Assembly (NCBI GenBank): GCA_002391465.1 | Contig: DGFC01000110.1 | Coordinates: 1 to 32,898, forward strand | DNA length: 32,898 nucleotides | Direction of reading: 5' to 3' | DNA from: Firmicutes bacterium UBA3910 | GTDB taxonomy: Bacteria; Bacillota; Limnochordia; Darwinibacteriales; Darwinibacteriaceae | In this document: positions 17,468 through 25,256 of the stretch, in pieces | Numbering within the stretch: the stretch's first letter is position 1 | Layout: every line of letters starts with the position of its first letter | Made by a program: the position numbers and the translations under genes | Notes under the pieces: generated by a model | Databases searched by the model: none | What the model was told of the DNA's origin: nothing | What the model saw: the letters and a program-made list of their open reading frames with translations, nothing else

Positions 17468-18234
17468 TCTCCCTGTTGCTTGCGCTTGTTTCTTATGTAT
17501 TGGTTCCCGTTTTAAAGCCTGTCTACCAATACCAGAGAAAGACAAATTATAGAGGTATAGATGTCCCGGTGGGTCTTGGCACAGCTTTCATCCTGCCGTG
17601 CATCCCGGTTCTTGTTTTTCGTTTCCCTGAAAACCGGGACGCTCCCCTCACTTTGACTGCCCTCTTAGTCTTTACTGTACTGGGGCTCCTCGATGACTTC
17701 TTAGGCAGTGACGCAAAAGGATTTCGGGGTCACTTTAGGTCCGGACAGATCTCAACAGGCGTTGTGAAAGCGGTAGGGGGAGTCATTACTTCCTTTTTTA
17801 TCAGCTTTGTTATCTCTCAGAATTGGTGGCAGCTCCTATTTATTACCCTGCTCATAGCGCTCAGTGCCAATTTCCTCAATCTCCTCGATCTAGCTCCCGG
17901 TCGGGCGGGCAAGGGGTTTATCCTGTTCAGCCTGTTCCTTCTGCCCTTTGGCGTAGACACTCAGCCATTTTTAATATGGCTGGTAGGGGCAGTCGTTGGG
18001 TACCTGCCCTGGGATTTAAGGGAAGAGGTGATGATGGGGGATGTTGGGTCCAATGCCCTGGGCGCGGTTTTGGGTCTCCATGCCGGTCTTGTCTTGCCAA
18101 CGTTCTGGCAGGCAGCCCTGGTGTTCGCTTTGATTGTACTTCATATTCTAGCAGAAAAGGTGTCTTTCTCTGACTGGATTAGACGCAGTCGAGTATTGAA
18201 TTTTTTGGATTCCTTGGGTAGGGGAGGAAATTAA
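17461..18234 (+). CDS. MraY/WecA-like phospho-sugar transferase
   Basis: This is a polytopic membrane protein of the glycosyltransferase 4 family that moves phospho-N-acetyl sugars onto polyprenyl phosphate. Family motifs LGLLDDFLG (aspartate pair), SANFLNLLDLAPGRA and MGDVGSNALGA are present, within about eight hydrophobic segments. It is 257 residues from GTG 17461; an alternative GTG at 17434 would give 266. 17461 is preferred because GGGGAAGG (17451-17458) lies just upstream. It is shorter than MraY (320 or more) and not next to mur genes, so an accessory lipid-linked glycan role is more likely than peptidoglycan precursor synthesis. Confidence 0.85.
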   Translation: MVISLLLALVSYVLVPVLKPVYQYQRKTNYRGIDVPVGLGTAFILPCIPVLVFRFPENRDAPLTLTALLVFTVLGLLDDFLGSDAKGFRGHFRSGQISTGVVKAVGGVITSFFISFVISQNWWQLLFITLLIALSANFLNLLDLAPGRAGKGFILFSLFLLPFGVDTQPFLIWLVGAVVGYLPWDLREEVMMGDVGSNALGAVLGLHAGLVLPTFWQAALVFALIVLHILAEKVSFSDWIRRSRVLNFLDSLGRGGN

Positions 18235-18281
18235 CCATTTGACGTGGAAGGTTCGTATGCAGTAAAAGCGGGAGGGAGAGC

Positions 18282-18893
18282 ATGCGCTGTATTTTTTTTG
18301 CTTTAGGTTTTCTACTTCTATTTGCTTCTCTGGCTTGGGGTGGCCACCATCCTGTCCATGTTGTCCAGCCCGGGGACACACTCTATGACATCTCCCTTGT
18401 CTATAACATCTCCTGGCAGGAACTGGCCGATTTGAACAAGATCAAGGATCCTGCCAAGCTCCAGATTGGCACTGTGCTCAGGCTGCCCAGCCATGTAACC
18501 CCTAAGATAATTCGCTGGGATGGTAGTGTGTATGAAGTGAGCGCCGAAGAACGTGATCTTCTGGCCAGACTGGTATATGCTGAGGCCCGGGGAGAGCCGT
18601 TAGAAGGACAGGTAGCCGTAGCGGCTGTGGTCCTGAATAGGGTACGTCACCCTTCTTTTCCAGACACCGTCTGGGACGTTATCCATGAGCCCGGCCAGTT
18701 CAGCCCGGTAGCGCAGGGTCTGCCGCAGAAGGGTAATGCCAGTTGTGAACAGGCTGTAATCAGAGCTTTAAATGGTGAGGATCCCACCGGCGGAGCCCTG
18801 TACTTTTACAACCCGACCATCTCCAAAGCGATGGAGTACTGGGCAACAAAACCTGTTATCAAGAGGATAGGTAATCATAACTTCACCCTTTAA
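18282..18893 (+). CDS. LysM plus SleB-type cell wall hydrolase
   Basis: The 203-residue secreted protein has a signal peptide (residues 1-20), one LysM domain (about 24-68: HVVQPGDTLYDIS to GTVLRLP) and a Hydrolase_2/SleB catalytic domain (about 87-203). The latter contains YAEARGEPLEGQ with the expected catalytic glutamate, then AAVVLNRV and ending IGNHNF. SleB-type enzymes degrade spore cortex during germination. The start has GGGAGGGAG just upstream. The 47-bp gap to the previous gene holds TTGACG at 18239-18244 but no convincing -10. Two deacetylases follow, consistent with a cortex-related set. Confidence 0.9.
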   Translation: MRCIFFALGFLLLFASLAWGGHHPVHVVQPGDTLYDISLVYNISWQELADLNKIKDPAKLQIGTVLRLPSHVTPKIIRWDGSVYEVSAEERDLLARLVYAEARGEPLEGQVAVAAVVLNRVRHPSFPDTVWDVIHEPGQFSPVAQGLPQKGNASCEQAVIRALNGEDPTGGALYFYNPTISKAMEYWATKPVIKRIGNHNFTL

Positions 18894-18922
18894 GTGAATA
18901 TGAATACACGAGGGGTGATCAG

Positions 18923-19693
18923 ATGCGTGTATTCGTCTTCAGGGTGAAGTGGTGGTACATCGCCCTCTTTATACTTCTTGCCTTCACTAGCCTGCTGCCC
19001 CAGGTACGGACGCCGTTGATTGTGGCCGTCACCTCCCGGGCCAGGCTTGTTCCCATTTATGAGGTGAAAACGGACGAGAAAAAGGTGGCCATTTCCTTCG
19101 ATGCCACCTGGGGAACGGAGCTAACAGATGAGATCCTCTCTATCCTCAAAACCTATGGTGTGAAGACTACCTTCTTCCTTGCCGGCAATTGGGTCGACAA
19201 ACACCCGGATTACGTGGTAAAGATTGCTGCCCACGGCCATGAAATCGGCAACCACAGTTATTCCCATCCCCATATGAATAGTCTCGACGAACGGGGCATT
19301 AGCTATGAGTTGGAAAAACTAGATGCCATGATCAGAGATTTGACTGGTCAGCGTACTGTAGTCTTCAGACCTCCGTTCGGCGAGTATAATAACAGGGTCG
19401 TTTCCACCGCATCTTCCCTCGGCTATTACACCGTCCAGTGGTCGGTGGACTCTCTCGATTGGAAGAGCTTGAGCAGCAACCAGATCTACGAGCGTGTGAT
19501 GGGCCAGATTAAGCCCGGTTCCATCGTGCTGTTTCATAACGCCGGGCCCGGTACGCCAGGAGCCATCAGGCGCATTATTCCCGATCTGCAGCAGCAGGGT
19601 TACAGTATTGTCCCGGTTGGGGAGCTGATCTACAAGGACAATTACTACATTGATCATGCCGGTGTCCAGCATCCCGGTAGAGGGGGGCAGTGA
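18923..19693 (+). CDS. pdaB: PdaB-type polysaccharide deacetylase
   Basis: PdaB-like proteins are NodB-fold deacetylases needed for spore maintenance; they are attached to the membrane by an N-terminal segment (here residues about 8-25). The 256-residue protein has the conserved aspartate D60 in ISFDATWG and metal-binding H111 and H115 in NHSYSHPHM. The substrate-binding segment RPPFGEYN and the C-terminal LFHNAG histidine are also present, so it looks catalytically intact. ATG 18923 follows GAGGGGTGATC. It is 29 bp after the SleB-type gene and overlaps the ylxY region. Confidence 0.92.
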   Translation: MRVFVFRVKWWYIALFILLAFTSLLPQVRTPLIVAVTSRARLVPIYEVKTDEKKVAISFDATWGTELTDEILSILKTYGVKTTFFLAGNWVDKHPDYVVKIAAHGHEIGNHSYSHPHMNSLDERGISYELEKLDAMIRDLTGQRTVVFRPPFGEYNNRVVSTASSLGYYTVQWSVDSLDWKSLSSNQIYERVMGQIKPGSIVLFHNAGPGTPGAIRRIIPDLQQQGYSIVPVGELIYKDNYYIDHAGVQHPGRGGQ

Positions 19694-19695
19694 CC

Positions 19696-20664
19696 GTGAT
19701 TATTACTAAACGCGGGCTGATTATTGGTGCAGCGCTAGTCATCTGCCTAGCCTTGATACTTTTTGGCCCAACCTTGGTCTCACGCTGTCAGCGTCACTTT
19801 CGGGGAGTGAAACGTGGCGTTACGCTGGAGGGGCATGCGGTGGGTGGTCTTTTGGAGCATGAACTTTATGATGTGGTAGCAGGTTTGGCAGAAACGTTTC
19901 GGGTTGAGGCAAGTAACGCCAGTTGGGACTGGCAGACGGGTACAGTGCGGGCAGAGGTTGTAGGTCAGGTTGTGGATGTGCAGTCGACGGTAAAGGCGTT
20001 GTTAACTGCTCCTCCCAACAGCTCATTGCAGTTAATCACAATTGAAGTGCTGCCCTCGATTACCAGCACCCATTTTAAGCCCCATTACAGGGGGCCAACT
20101 ACTGAGCCTAAGGTGGCGTTAATGATTAACGTGGACTGGGGAGATGAGTTTATCGGGCCTATGCTTGATGTCTTCTCCCATTTCGACGTTTCCGCCACAT
20201 GGTTTCCTACAGGAAGATGGGTTTTAAGGCAACCGGATCTCGCCCGGGAAATAGCCGCTCAGGGTCATGAGATCGGCAACCACGGCGGTTGGCACGGCAT
20301 GGCAAGTGAAATGAGCCGCAGCGAAGTCGCCCGACTCATCCAGGAGGGTGAAGATGCAATTTTACTCACTACCGGCCAAAAACCGCAGGTTTTTGCGCCT
20401 CCCGCTGGAGATTTCAACCAACAAACGGTAGCGGTTGCGGCCGAGTTAGGTTACAAGACTGTGCTCTGGACGATTGACACAGTGGACTGGCAGCGGCCTG
20501 CCCCCACCGTGATTATTGACCGGGTGCTCAGTAAGCTCAGCAATGGAGCTTTAGTGCTGATGCATCCGACCCAGCCGACGCTTGAGGCCCTGCCCGTCAT
20601 ATTGGACCATCTTGCCAATCGGGGCTTCGTCTGTGTAACGGTGGGAGAACTGCTGGCAGATTGA
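19696..20664 (+). CDS. ylxY: YlxY-like polysaccharide deacetylase family protein
   Basis: This NodB-fold protein of 322 residues has an N-terminal membrane segment (about residues 8-27). By synteny with mlpA and ymxH it is the sporulation gene ylxY. Metal-binding H196 and H200 are kept (NHGGWHG), as is a C-terminal LMHP. The aspartate equivalent to D60 of the upstream pdaB is N145 (MINVDWGDE), so classic deacetylase activity is doubtful. GTG 19696 is preferred because AGGGGGG (19681-19687) is 8 bases away; GTG 19690 would be too close. It ends flush against the convergent gene at 20665. Confidence 0.87.
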   Translation: MIITKRGLIIGAALVICLALILFGPTLVSRCQRHFRGVKRGVTLEGHAVGGLLEHELYDVVAGLAETFRVEASNASWDWQTGTVRAEVVGQVVDVQSTVKALLTAPPNSSLQLITIEVLPSITSTHFKPHYRGPTTEPKVALMINVDWGDEFIGPMLDVFSHFDVSATWFPTGRWVLRQPDLAREIAAQGHEIGNHGGWHGMASEMSRSEVARLIQEGEDAILLTTGQKPQVFAPPAGDFNQQTVAVAAELGYKTVLWTIDTVDWQRPAPTVIIDRVLSKLSNGALVLMHPTQPTLEALPVILDHLANRGFVCVTVGELLAD

Positions 20665-21861
20665 TTATAATGCTTTTGCAAGCATGTTCCACATGTCCGG
20701 ATCTTCCTTACCGAGCTGCAGAAAAGCTACACCGGCCAGGTCAAACTCGGCAATCAATTCCAATTTGTGTTTGATACTGTAACGGTTTTCAAACCATAAC
20801 TCTGAGTCCTGACCATACTGAAAGTATGGAGTTTGGCTGAGATTATCCCATTTTATATCTACGCCGTTACTGGCTGCCAGTTCCATCACCTGTTGATAGG
20901 AGAGTACAGCGGGCAGCCCAGCTCCGCTCCAGTTTAGACCCACGTTTGCCAAGCCAAGGATGATCTTCTCCGCTGGAACTTGTTCCGTTACCCGGGGGAG
21001 GAGGCTTTTGAGTTCAGCTAAGGACGCGGGTGGACCGGGAGTTGTGGCCGTGGGGTCCAGCGTTTTTAGGATTAGATAATCTGCCGCGGCTGCAGCTGAG
21101 GGCAGATCCAGTTCATCCTGCCAAGGCAGGGCAATGAGGGTGCTGAATCCCTTTTGGGCTAGATGTTCTCGCAGTTCTGCAACGGAGGCGAAGAGCTGAA
21201 TTTGCGTAAGATAGGGCACTTCATCAACATCGATCATTACACCTTTCAGGCCCCATTCCTTAAGCATGGCTTCAATTGCTGTAAAGCTGTGCTTTTTTAG
21301 TTCACCAGCATCAGGTGGCAATTTGAGTTGAACATAGGTGCCCAGTTCTTGGTTGCCGGCGAAATAGAGGCCTCTGCCGATTCTTTCGGGGTGGAACTCG
21401 TTCACAAGCTCCCCTTCCGCAGTTAAGCGCCAGCCAAACGGTACGATGCCTGTGAGCTGGGTTCCCTGTGACAGCAGGCTTTCGTAGGCAGCTTGATCGC
21501 CGGAGTAGTATCCAAGTACTAACTTACCTGGTTCCTTTTTATCCACGGGGCTGAGACTTAAAGCGTATTTGGGCAACCAGCCAACTAGCTGGGGTGTGGA
21601 GCGTACCTTATACCAGTCTTCCCGTTCGTCCAGGATCAAAAGGGGCTCGTTTTGTTGAACCGTTCCCACTATTTCACTATGGTTATCAGGGGTGCGGCGC
21701 AAAACGGCCCGTTCAGCCAGGATTTCTCCTGTCTGGCCCAGGATTGAGTAGCTGTACTGCGCTTCATTTACAGGTGTGGGAGTTGGGGGAGTTCCCCCGT
21801 TTAAGAGATTTGTTAAATAGAACAAAATCGATAAGAATGCTGCAATCACTGCCCTTGCCAC
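20665..21861 (-). CDS. Secreted SH3-GH18-like spore/wall protein
   Basis: This 398-residue minus-strand protein has an N-terminal membrane/signal segment (about residues 4-20), then a Pro/Thr linker. A bacterial SH3 domain follows (ERAVLRRTPDNHSEIVG to VGWLPKYAL, about 45-98), then a GH18/YaaH-like barrel that begins KLVLGYYSGDQ. At the GH18 catalytic signature it reads GVMIDVDEV with D213 where the acid glutamate is expected, so activity is uncertain. The frame stays open to 22653, but that part overlaps mlpA. GTG at 21861 with an AAAGGGGTGA site just upstream and a following hydrophobic segment marks the true start. A possible TATGAT -10 lies at 21898-21903 on this strand. Its stop directly abuts the ylxY stop. 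Confidence 0.85.
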   Translation of the reverse strand: MARAVIAAFLSILFYLTNLLNGGTPPTPTPVNEAQYSYSILGQTGEILAERAVLRRTPDNHSEIVGTVQQNEPLLILDEREDWYKVRSTPQLVGWLPKYALSLSPVDKKEPGKLVLGYYSGDQAAYESLLSQGTQLTGIVPFGWRLTAEGELVNEFHPERIGRGLYFAGNQELGTYVQLKLPPDAGELKKHSFTAIEAMLKEWGLKGVMIDVDEVPYLTQIQLFASVAELREHLAQKGFSTLIALPWQDELDLPSAAAAADYLILKTLDPTATTPGPPASLAELKSLLPRVTEQVPAEKIILGLANVGLNWSGAGLPAVLSYQQVMELAASNGVDIKWDNLSQTPYFQYGQDSELWFENRYSIKHKLELIAEFDLAGVAFLQLGKEDPDMWNMLAKAL

Positions 21862-21910
21862 ACAATCACCCCTTTCCACAGTTGACGACTTTATGGTATC
21901 ATACTTAATG

Positions 21911-21922
21911 ACTGAATTCAGT
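21911..21922. promoter_or_regulatory. 12-bp palindrome in the divergent intergenic region
   Basis: ACTGAATTCAGT is a perfect palindrome in the 114-bp gap between the minus-strand SH3-GH18 gene and mlpA. It would lie upstream of either gene, so it could be an operator. It does not fit the ArgR box, which needs a spacer between its TGAAT and ATTCA halves. Nearby, 21933-21938 and 21958-21963 form a short 6-bp inverted repeat before the mlpA ribosome-binding site. Confidence 0.35.
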
Positions 21923-21975
21923 GGAAAGTAATGCACGGTTTGGATAGCTTTGTTAGCCCGTGCTAGAGGTAGATA

Positions 21976-23235
21976 ATGTACGAAAGAACTGTCTTGCCAA
22001 ATGGTGTGAGAATTGTAACCGAGTATCTGCCCTACGTCCGTTCTGTGACGCTGGGGGCCTGGTTTGATGTGGGCAGCCGACATGAAGCGCCCACAGAGCA
22101 GGGTGTGGCCCATTTCCTTGAACACATGTTGTTTCAAAGTACAGCCAAGTATTCTGCTCAAGATATTGCAGAAATCATGGATCGGTCCGGAAGTTACTTC
22201 AACGCCTTCACCGGGCGGGAGCGGACCTGTTTTTATTTCAAGGTGTTGGACGAGTACTGGCCCATCGCTTCTGATGTGATGCAGCAGATGCTGCTCCAAC
22301 CGCTGTTTCTTCCCGAGGAGATTGCCAAAGAGCGTCAAGTTGTGCTGGAGGAGCTGAAAATGTATGAGGATGACCCGGAGGATCAGGTGCAGGATCTGCT
22401 GCCCAAAGCCCTCTGGCCCACCAGCAGCTTGGGTAACAGCATCCTCGGCACTGTCCAGACGGTAAACAGCTTTGACAGGGCTACAACAGAATCTTTTTTC
22501 CGGAAGCACTACACCGCAGACCGGCTCGTTATTGCCGCTGTGGGAAACATCCGCCATTCCCAGGTGGTTGATGACTTTGCCTCCGCTTTTACGGAGCTGT
22601 CTGCGGGACCCGCTGTGAGGGCAGTAGAACCGCCGTCTGCGGGCACTGCCCAACGGGTATTATGCAGTAAGAGTACTCAGCAGATCCATCTCTGTTTGGG
22701 TCGAACCACCTTTTCCCGCACCGATCCCCGCCGTCACGCCCTGAGATTATTAGACACACTCGTGGGCGGGGCAGCAAGCTCCATCCTTTTTCAAGAGCTG
22801 AGGGAAAAACGGGGCCTGGTTTACAACACTTACTCGTTCAACGCCCTTTACAGCGATGCGGGCTGCTGCGGGATCTATGCAGGATTTAGTCCTGAACAGT
22901 GGAATCAAGTCTGGGATGTGATCCACAATCTGTTTACTGAACTGCCCAGTCTGATTACAGAAGAGATGTTGACACGGGCCCAGGATCAGCTGCGGGCTGG
23001 AATTCTCCTTGCCCTAGAAAGCACCGAATCGCGGATGATGAGGTTGGGCAGGGCAGAATTAAACGGTGCCAAGTCGTTCGATCCGGAGCGGCTTCTACGG
23101 AAGATCGCTGAGGTTAAGTACTCCGATCTCATCGCCTTGGCTGAAGAAGTGTTTATGCTGGATAACTGGAGTTCAATTGCACTAGGACCAAAGGAACTGT
23201 TGGAGGGGGATGTGAAGTGTCAAAAGATATGCTGA
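21976..23235 (+). CDS. mlpA: M16 family zinc peptidase (MlpA/PqqL-like)
   Basis: This 419-residue insulinase-type metallopeptidase has the inverted zinc motif HFLEH at residues 46-50 and the downstream glutamate region QVVLEELKMYEDDPEDQ. The second inactive-like M16 domain includes ARDQL-type RAQDQLRAGILLALES and the R/Y pair EKRGLVYNTYSFNA. It has no signal peptide, so it is cytoplasmic. ATG 21976 follows GAGGT (21966-21970). In Bacillus, ylxY-mlpA-ymxH precede the dipicolinate genes, and the same framework is kept here, though interrupted by extra genes. Confidence 0.93.
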   Translation: MYERTVLPNGVRIVTEYLPYVRSVTLGAWFDVGSRHEAPTEQGVAHFLEHMLFQSTAKYSAQDIAEIMDRSGSYFNAFTGRERTCFYFKVLDEYWPIASDVMQQMLLQPLFLPEEIAKERQVVLEELKMYEDDPEDQVQDLLPKALWPTSSLGNSILGTVQTVNSFDRATTESFFRKHYTADRLVIAAVGNIRHSQVVDDFASAFTELSAGPAVRAVEPPSAGTAQRVLCSKSTQQIHLCLGRTTFSRTDPRRHALRLLDTLVGGAASSILFQELREKRGLVYNTYSFNALYSDAGCCGIYAGFSPEQWNQVWDVIHNLFTELPSLITEEMLTRAQDQLRAGILLALESTESRMMRLGRAELNGAKSFDPERLLRKIAEVKYSDLIALAEEVFMLDNWSSIALGPKELLEGDVKCQKIC

Positions 23236-23582
23236 AGGAGATTTTCCGGCTGCAGGCCAAGTTCGATCAGGCGGTAATTGAAAACCGCAACCTGGAGTTC
23301 TCACCGGAAGTGTGGATTCAGAAATCCATCCTAGCTATCATTGCAGAGTTGGGAGAGATTTTGGAGGAAGTGAACTTCAAGTGGTGGAAGGATCCCAGCG
23401 AGATTGACCGGGAGAACCTGAAGGAAGAAATCGTTGATGTTCTGCATTTCTTCATAAGTATGTGCATCAAAGCCGGGATCGGCCCGGAAGAGTTGTACCA
23501 GGCTTATCTTGACAAAAACGAGGAGAACTTCGCCCGGCAGGAAGGAAGAACGGACCGGGAAGGTTATGCTTGGAAAAAATAG
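23217..23582 (+). CDS. Dimeric dUTPase / MazG-like NTP pyrophosphohydrolase
   Basis: The 121-residue all-alpha protein has the Mg-binding E44xxE47 and E71xxD74 motifs (AELGEILEE and EEIVDVLHFF), plus FKWWKD, as in dimeric dUTPases and MazG relatives. It probably hydrolyses dUTP to dUMP and pyrophosphate, which keeps uracil out of DNA. A broader nucleotide specificity cannot be excluded. GTG 23217 overlaps the mlpA end by 19 bp and follows GGAGGGG (23202-23208). The next gene's promoter overlaps its stop. Confidence 0.88.
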   Translation: MSKDMLKEIFRLQAKFDQAVIENRNLEFSPEVWIQKSILAIIAELGEILEEVNFKWWKDPSEIDRENLKEEIVDVLHFFISMCIKAGIGPEELYQAYLDKNEENFARQEGRTDREGYAWKK

Positions 23583-23598
23583 AGCACTTTGCTATAAT
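23570..23598 (+). promoter_or_regulatory. Vegetative (sigmaA-type) promoter
   Basis: TTGGAA (23570-23575), a 17-bp spacer, then TATAAT (23593-23598). The -10 matches consensus exactly. It overlaps the dUTPase gene end and points at the beta-barrel candidate gene. Confidence 0.7.
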
Positions 23599-23644
23599 AT
23601 AATTGACTCCGCGCCCAGGGAGATGTCCAAAAGGAGAGATTCTT

Positions 23645-24883
23645 TTGCACATGCGCGGGGTTTTTTTATTCGCGATTATCTTTGTTTGCTGTTGTGTTTC
23701 GGCTCATGCCCATGAGTGGAATGGTGTTTACCTGGGCCGCTTAGCCCAGGATACATGGGAACAGCAGCTGACGTTTCACGCATCCCTCAGCCGATCCTGG
23801 CTCGAACTGAACGGAGGCGGCTCTTTTGTACTCAGCCCAGAAGGTTATCTGTTCACGCCCGATTGGCATTTGACAGTTTCTTTCCCAGGCAGATTTGCCA
23901 TGCAGTGGCTGAAAAACCGATCCCATTACAGCTCGCAGGATCTTTTCGGCCAGCTGCGCAGCAACAATTTCAGCCCAGAAACAACCGCCTTACTGGTACA
24001 TAGCGACTGGGTTCGGGCGGGCTATCTACGGCATCTACCGCTGAGAACCGGTGAAGAGGGAGATCTGTGGTTCTACGAAGGCGAGTTTCACACCGGGCCT
24101 CTGCTTTGGCGTGCCCTTCAGCTGCAGTATGTCCAAACGTCTGGGGGTGGGCAAGCACAATCAGTAGAGGTACTCTTTTCGACAGACGCGGTCCGAACCG
24201 CCCTCGCTATTGGTTCCCATGAGTGGGTCGGAGGAGCAGCCAGAGCTGCTGCGGCGCAGCTTGACTTTGAGCGGGGACCCATCTATTTGGATCTCCACTA
24301 TCAGTACGTTGAACCGGGGTATATCAGTCTTGGGGCCAAAAGCAACAGGCTCACTCCGGATCGGACGGGCTGGAAGGGAGAAGTGGGCGTTGAACTGCCG
24401 TGGTTTACAGCCTCATCCGAGTGGCGCCGTCAGTTCAACATTTCAGGCAGCAGAAACTACGATCGACTTGTGTTCGGGGTTGCTGCGCCAAATAAGACCG
24501 TTTCGCTGGAGTTTAGACTTCTTCCCACAAAAGCGCTTGCGGCCAGATACGCAAAGGATGGGAAACTGCTTCAGTTTGACGTGATTAACCGCACCGCGCG
24601 TTTCGACTCGCAGGTGGGAAGCTTGATGTGCGGCCTGCGTTTTGATTTTGCCCGCGGTATTGGACGACTGGAGTTAAACGGTGAAGTGGGCAGCGCTTTC
24701 AGCTGGCGGGGTATTGTAAAGAACGATTGGCAGAACGGACGGAACTATTCCTCCCTTCTCCTGCGGCGGCAGTTCGGTAGGGCAAGCTTCCAAGTGGAGC
24801 TGGGAGAATACGACCGGGGGAACATGCTGTCCGGCTTTGGCACTAGACCCGAACTCAGCATATCATGGCACTGGGAGTTCTAG
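23645..24883 (+). CDS. Secreted beta-barrel-like protein, candidate outer-membrane protein
   Basis: No known family is recognised. The 412-residue protein starts with a signal peptide ending SAHA-HE (about residues 1-22). The remainder alternates polar and hydrophobic residues in many short strands rich in aromatics and Gly/Arg turns (for example LYLDLHYQYVE-like IYLDLHYQYVEPGY and ASFQVELGEYDRG). It ends LSISWHWEF with a terminal phenylalanine, the classic C-terminal signature of outer-membrane barrels read by BamA. No lipobox or helical membrane segments are seen after the signal. TTG 23645 is favoured (AAGGAGAG at 23631-23638, 6 bases away), with ATG 23651 possible. It has its own promoter and lies 41 bp before ymxH. 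Confidence 0.75.
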   Translation: MHMRGVFLFAIIFVCCCVSAHAHEWNGVYLGRLAQDTWEQQLTFHASLSRSWLELNGGGSFVLSPEGYLFTPDWHLTVSFPGRFAMQWLKNRSHYSSQDLFGQLRSNNFSPETTALLVHSDWVRAGYLRHLPLRTGEEGDLWFYEGEFHTGPLLWRALQLQYVQTSGGGQAQSVEVLFSTDAVRTALAIGSHEWVGGAARAAAAQLDFERGPIYLDLHYQYVEPGYISLGAKSNRLTPDRTGWKGEVGVELPWFTASSEWRRQFNISGSRNYDRLVFGVAAPNKTVSLEFRLLPTKALAARYAKDGKLLQFDVINRTARFDSQVGSLMCGLRFDFARGIGRLELNGEVGSAFSWRGIVKNDWQNGRNYSSLLLRRQFGRASFQVELGEYDRGNMLSGFGTRPELSISWHWEF

Positions 24884-24923
24884 GTGGATTTCCGCTGACA
24901 TAAGCTATGCTGAGGTGAGCTGG

Positions 24924-25223
24924 ATGCGGTATTCGGAGCTGTCTGGCAAAGAAATAATCTGTATTGACGAGGGAATTCGGCTCGGTGTGGTGGACCACAC
25001 CGATCTCATTATTAACATACGTACCGGAATGGTAGATTCCATCATCATACCCTATAGAAACAGGTGGTTTCGCCCCCGTTTGATCGTGATCCCTTGGCGG
25101 GGCATAAAGAAAATCGGTCATGACCTAATTATCGTTGATCTCAAAACGGCCGGAGATTACCACGAAATCATGCGTAAAGTGGAAGACAGAAGCCGCTGGA
25201 ATAAGCCCCCTTTAATTGGGTAA
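24924..25223 (+). CDS. ymxH: YlmC/YmxH family sporulation protein
   Basis: This 99-residue, PRC-barrel-like protein has MRYSELSGKEIICIDEG and GMVDSIIIPYRNRW, typical of YlmC/YmxH. In Bacillus, ymxH lies next to mlpA and dpaA. The molecular role is unknown. ATG 24924 is supported by GAGGTGA at 24912-24918; the frame extends upstream into the preceding gene without family similarity. It follows the beta-barrel gene by 40 bp. Confidence 0.9.
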   Translation: MRYSELSGKEIICIDEGIRLGVVDHTDLIINIRTGMVDSIIIPYRNRWFRPRLIVIPWRGIKKIGHDLIIVDLKTAGDYHEIMRKVEDRSRWNKPPLIG

Positions 25224-25256
25224 GCTAAACGCAAGAAAAGTAAAGGGGGAATTCTG

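Noticed and set aside
20668..20687. Bidirectional terminator between the convergent genes
   Set aside because: The ATGCTT/AAGCAT repeat gives only a 6-bp, A/T-rich stem with no T tract, and it lies within coding sequence.
21911..21922. ArgR operator at the palindrome
   Set aside because: The half-sites are directly joined without the A/T spacer of an ArgR box, and neither flanking gene concerns arginine.
21862..22653. Long upstream extension of the minus-strand SH3-GH18 reading frame
   Set aside because: It overlaps mlpA, has no recognisable domain, and a ribosome-binding site with a signal segment marks the start at 21861.
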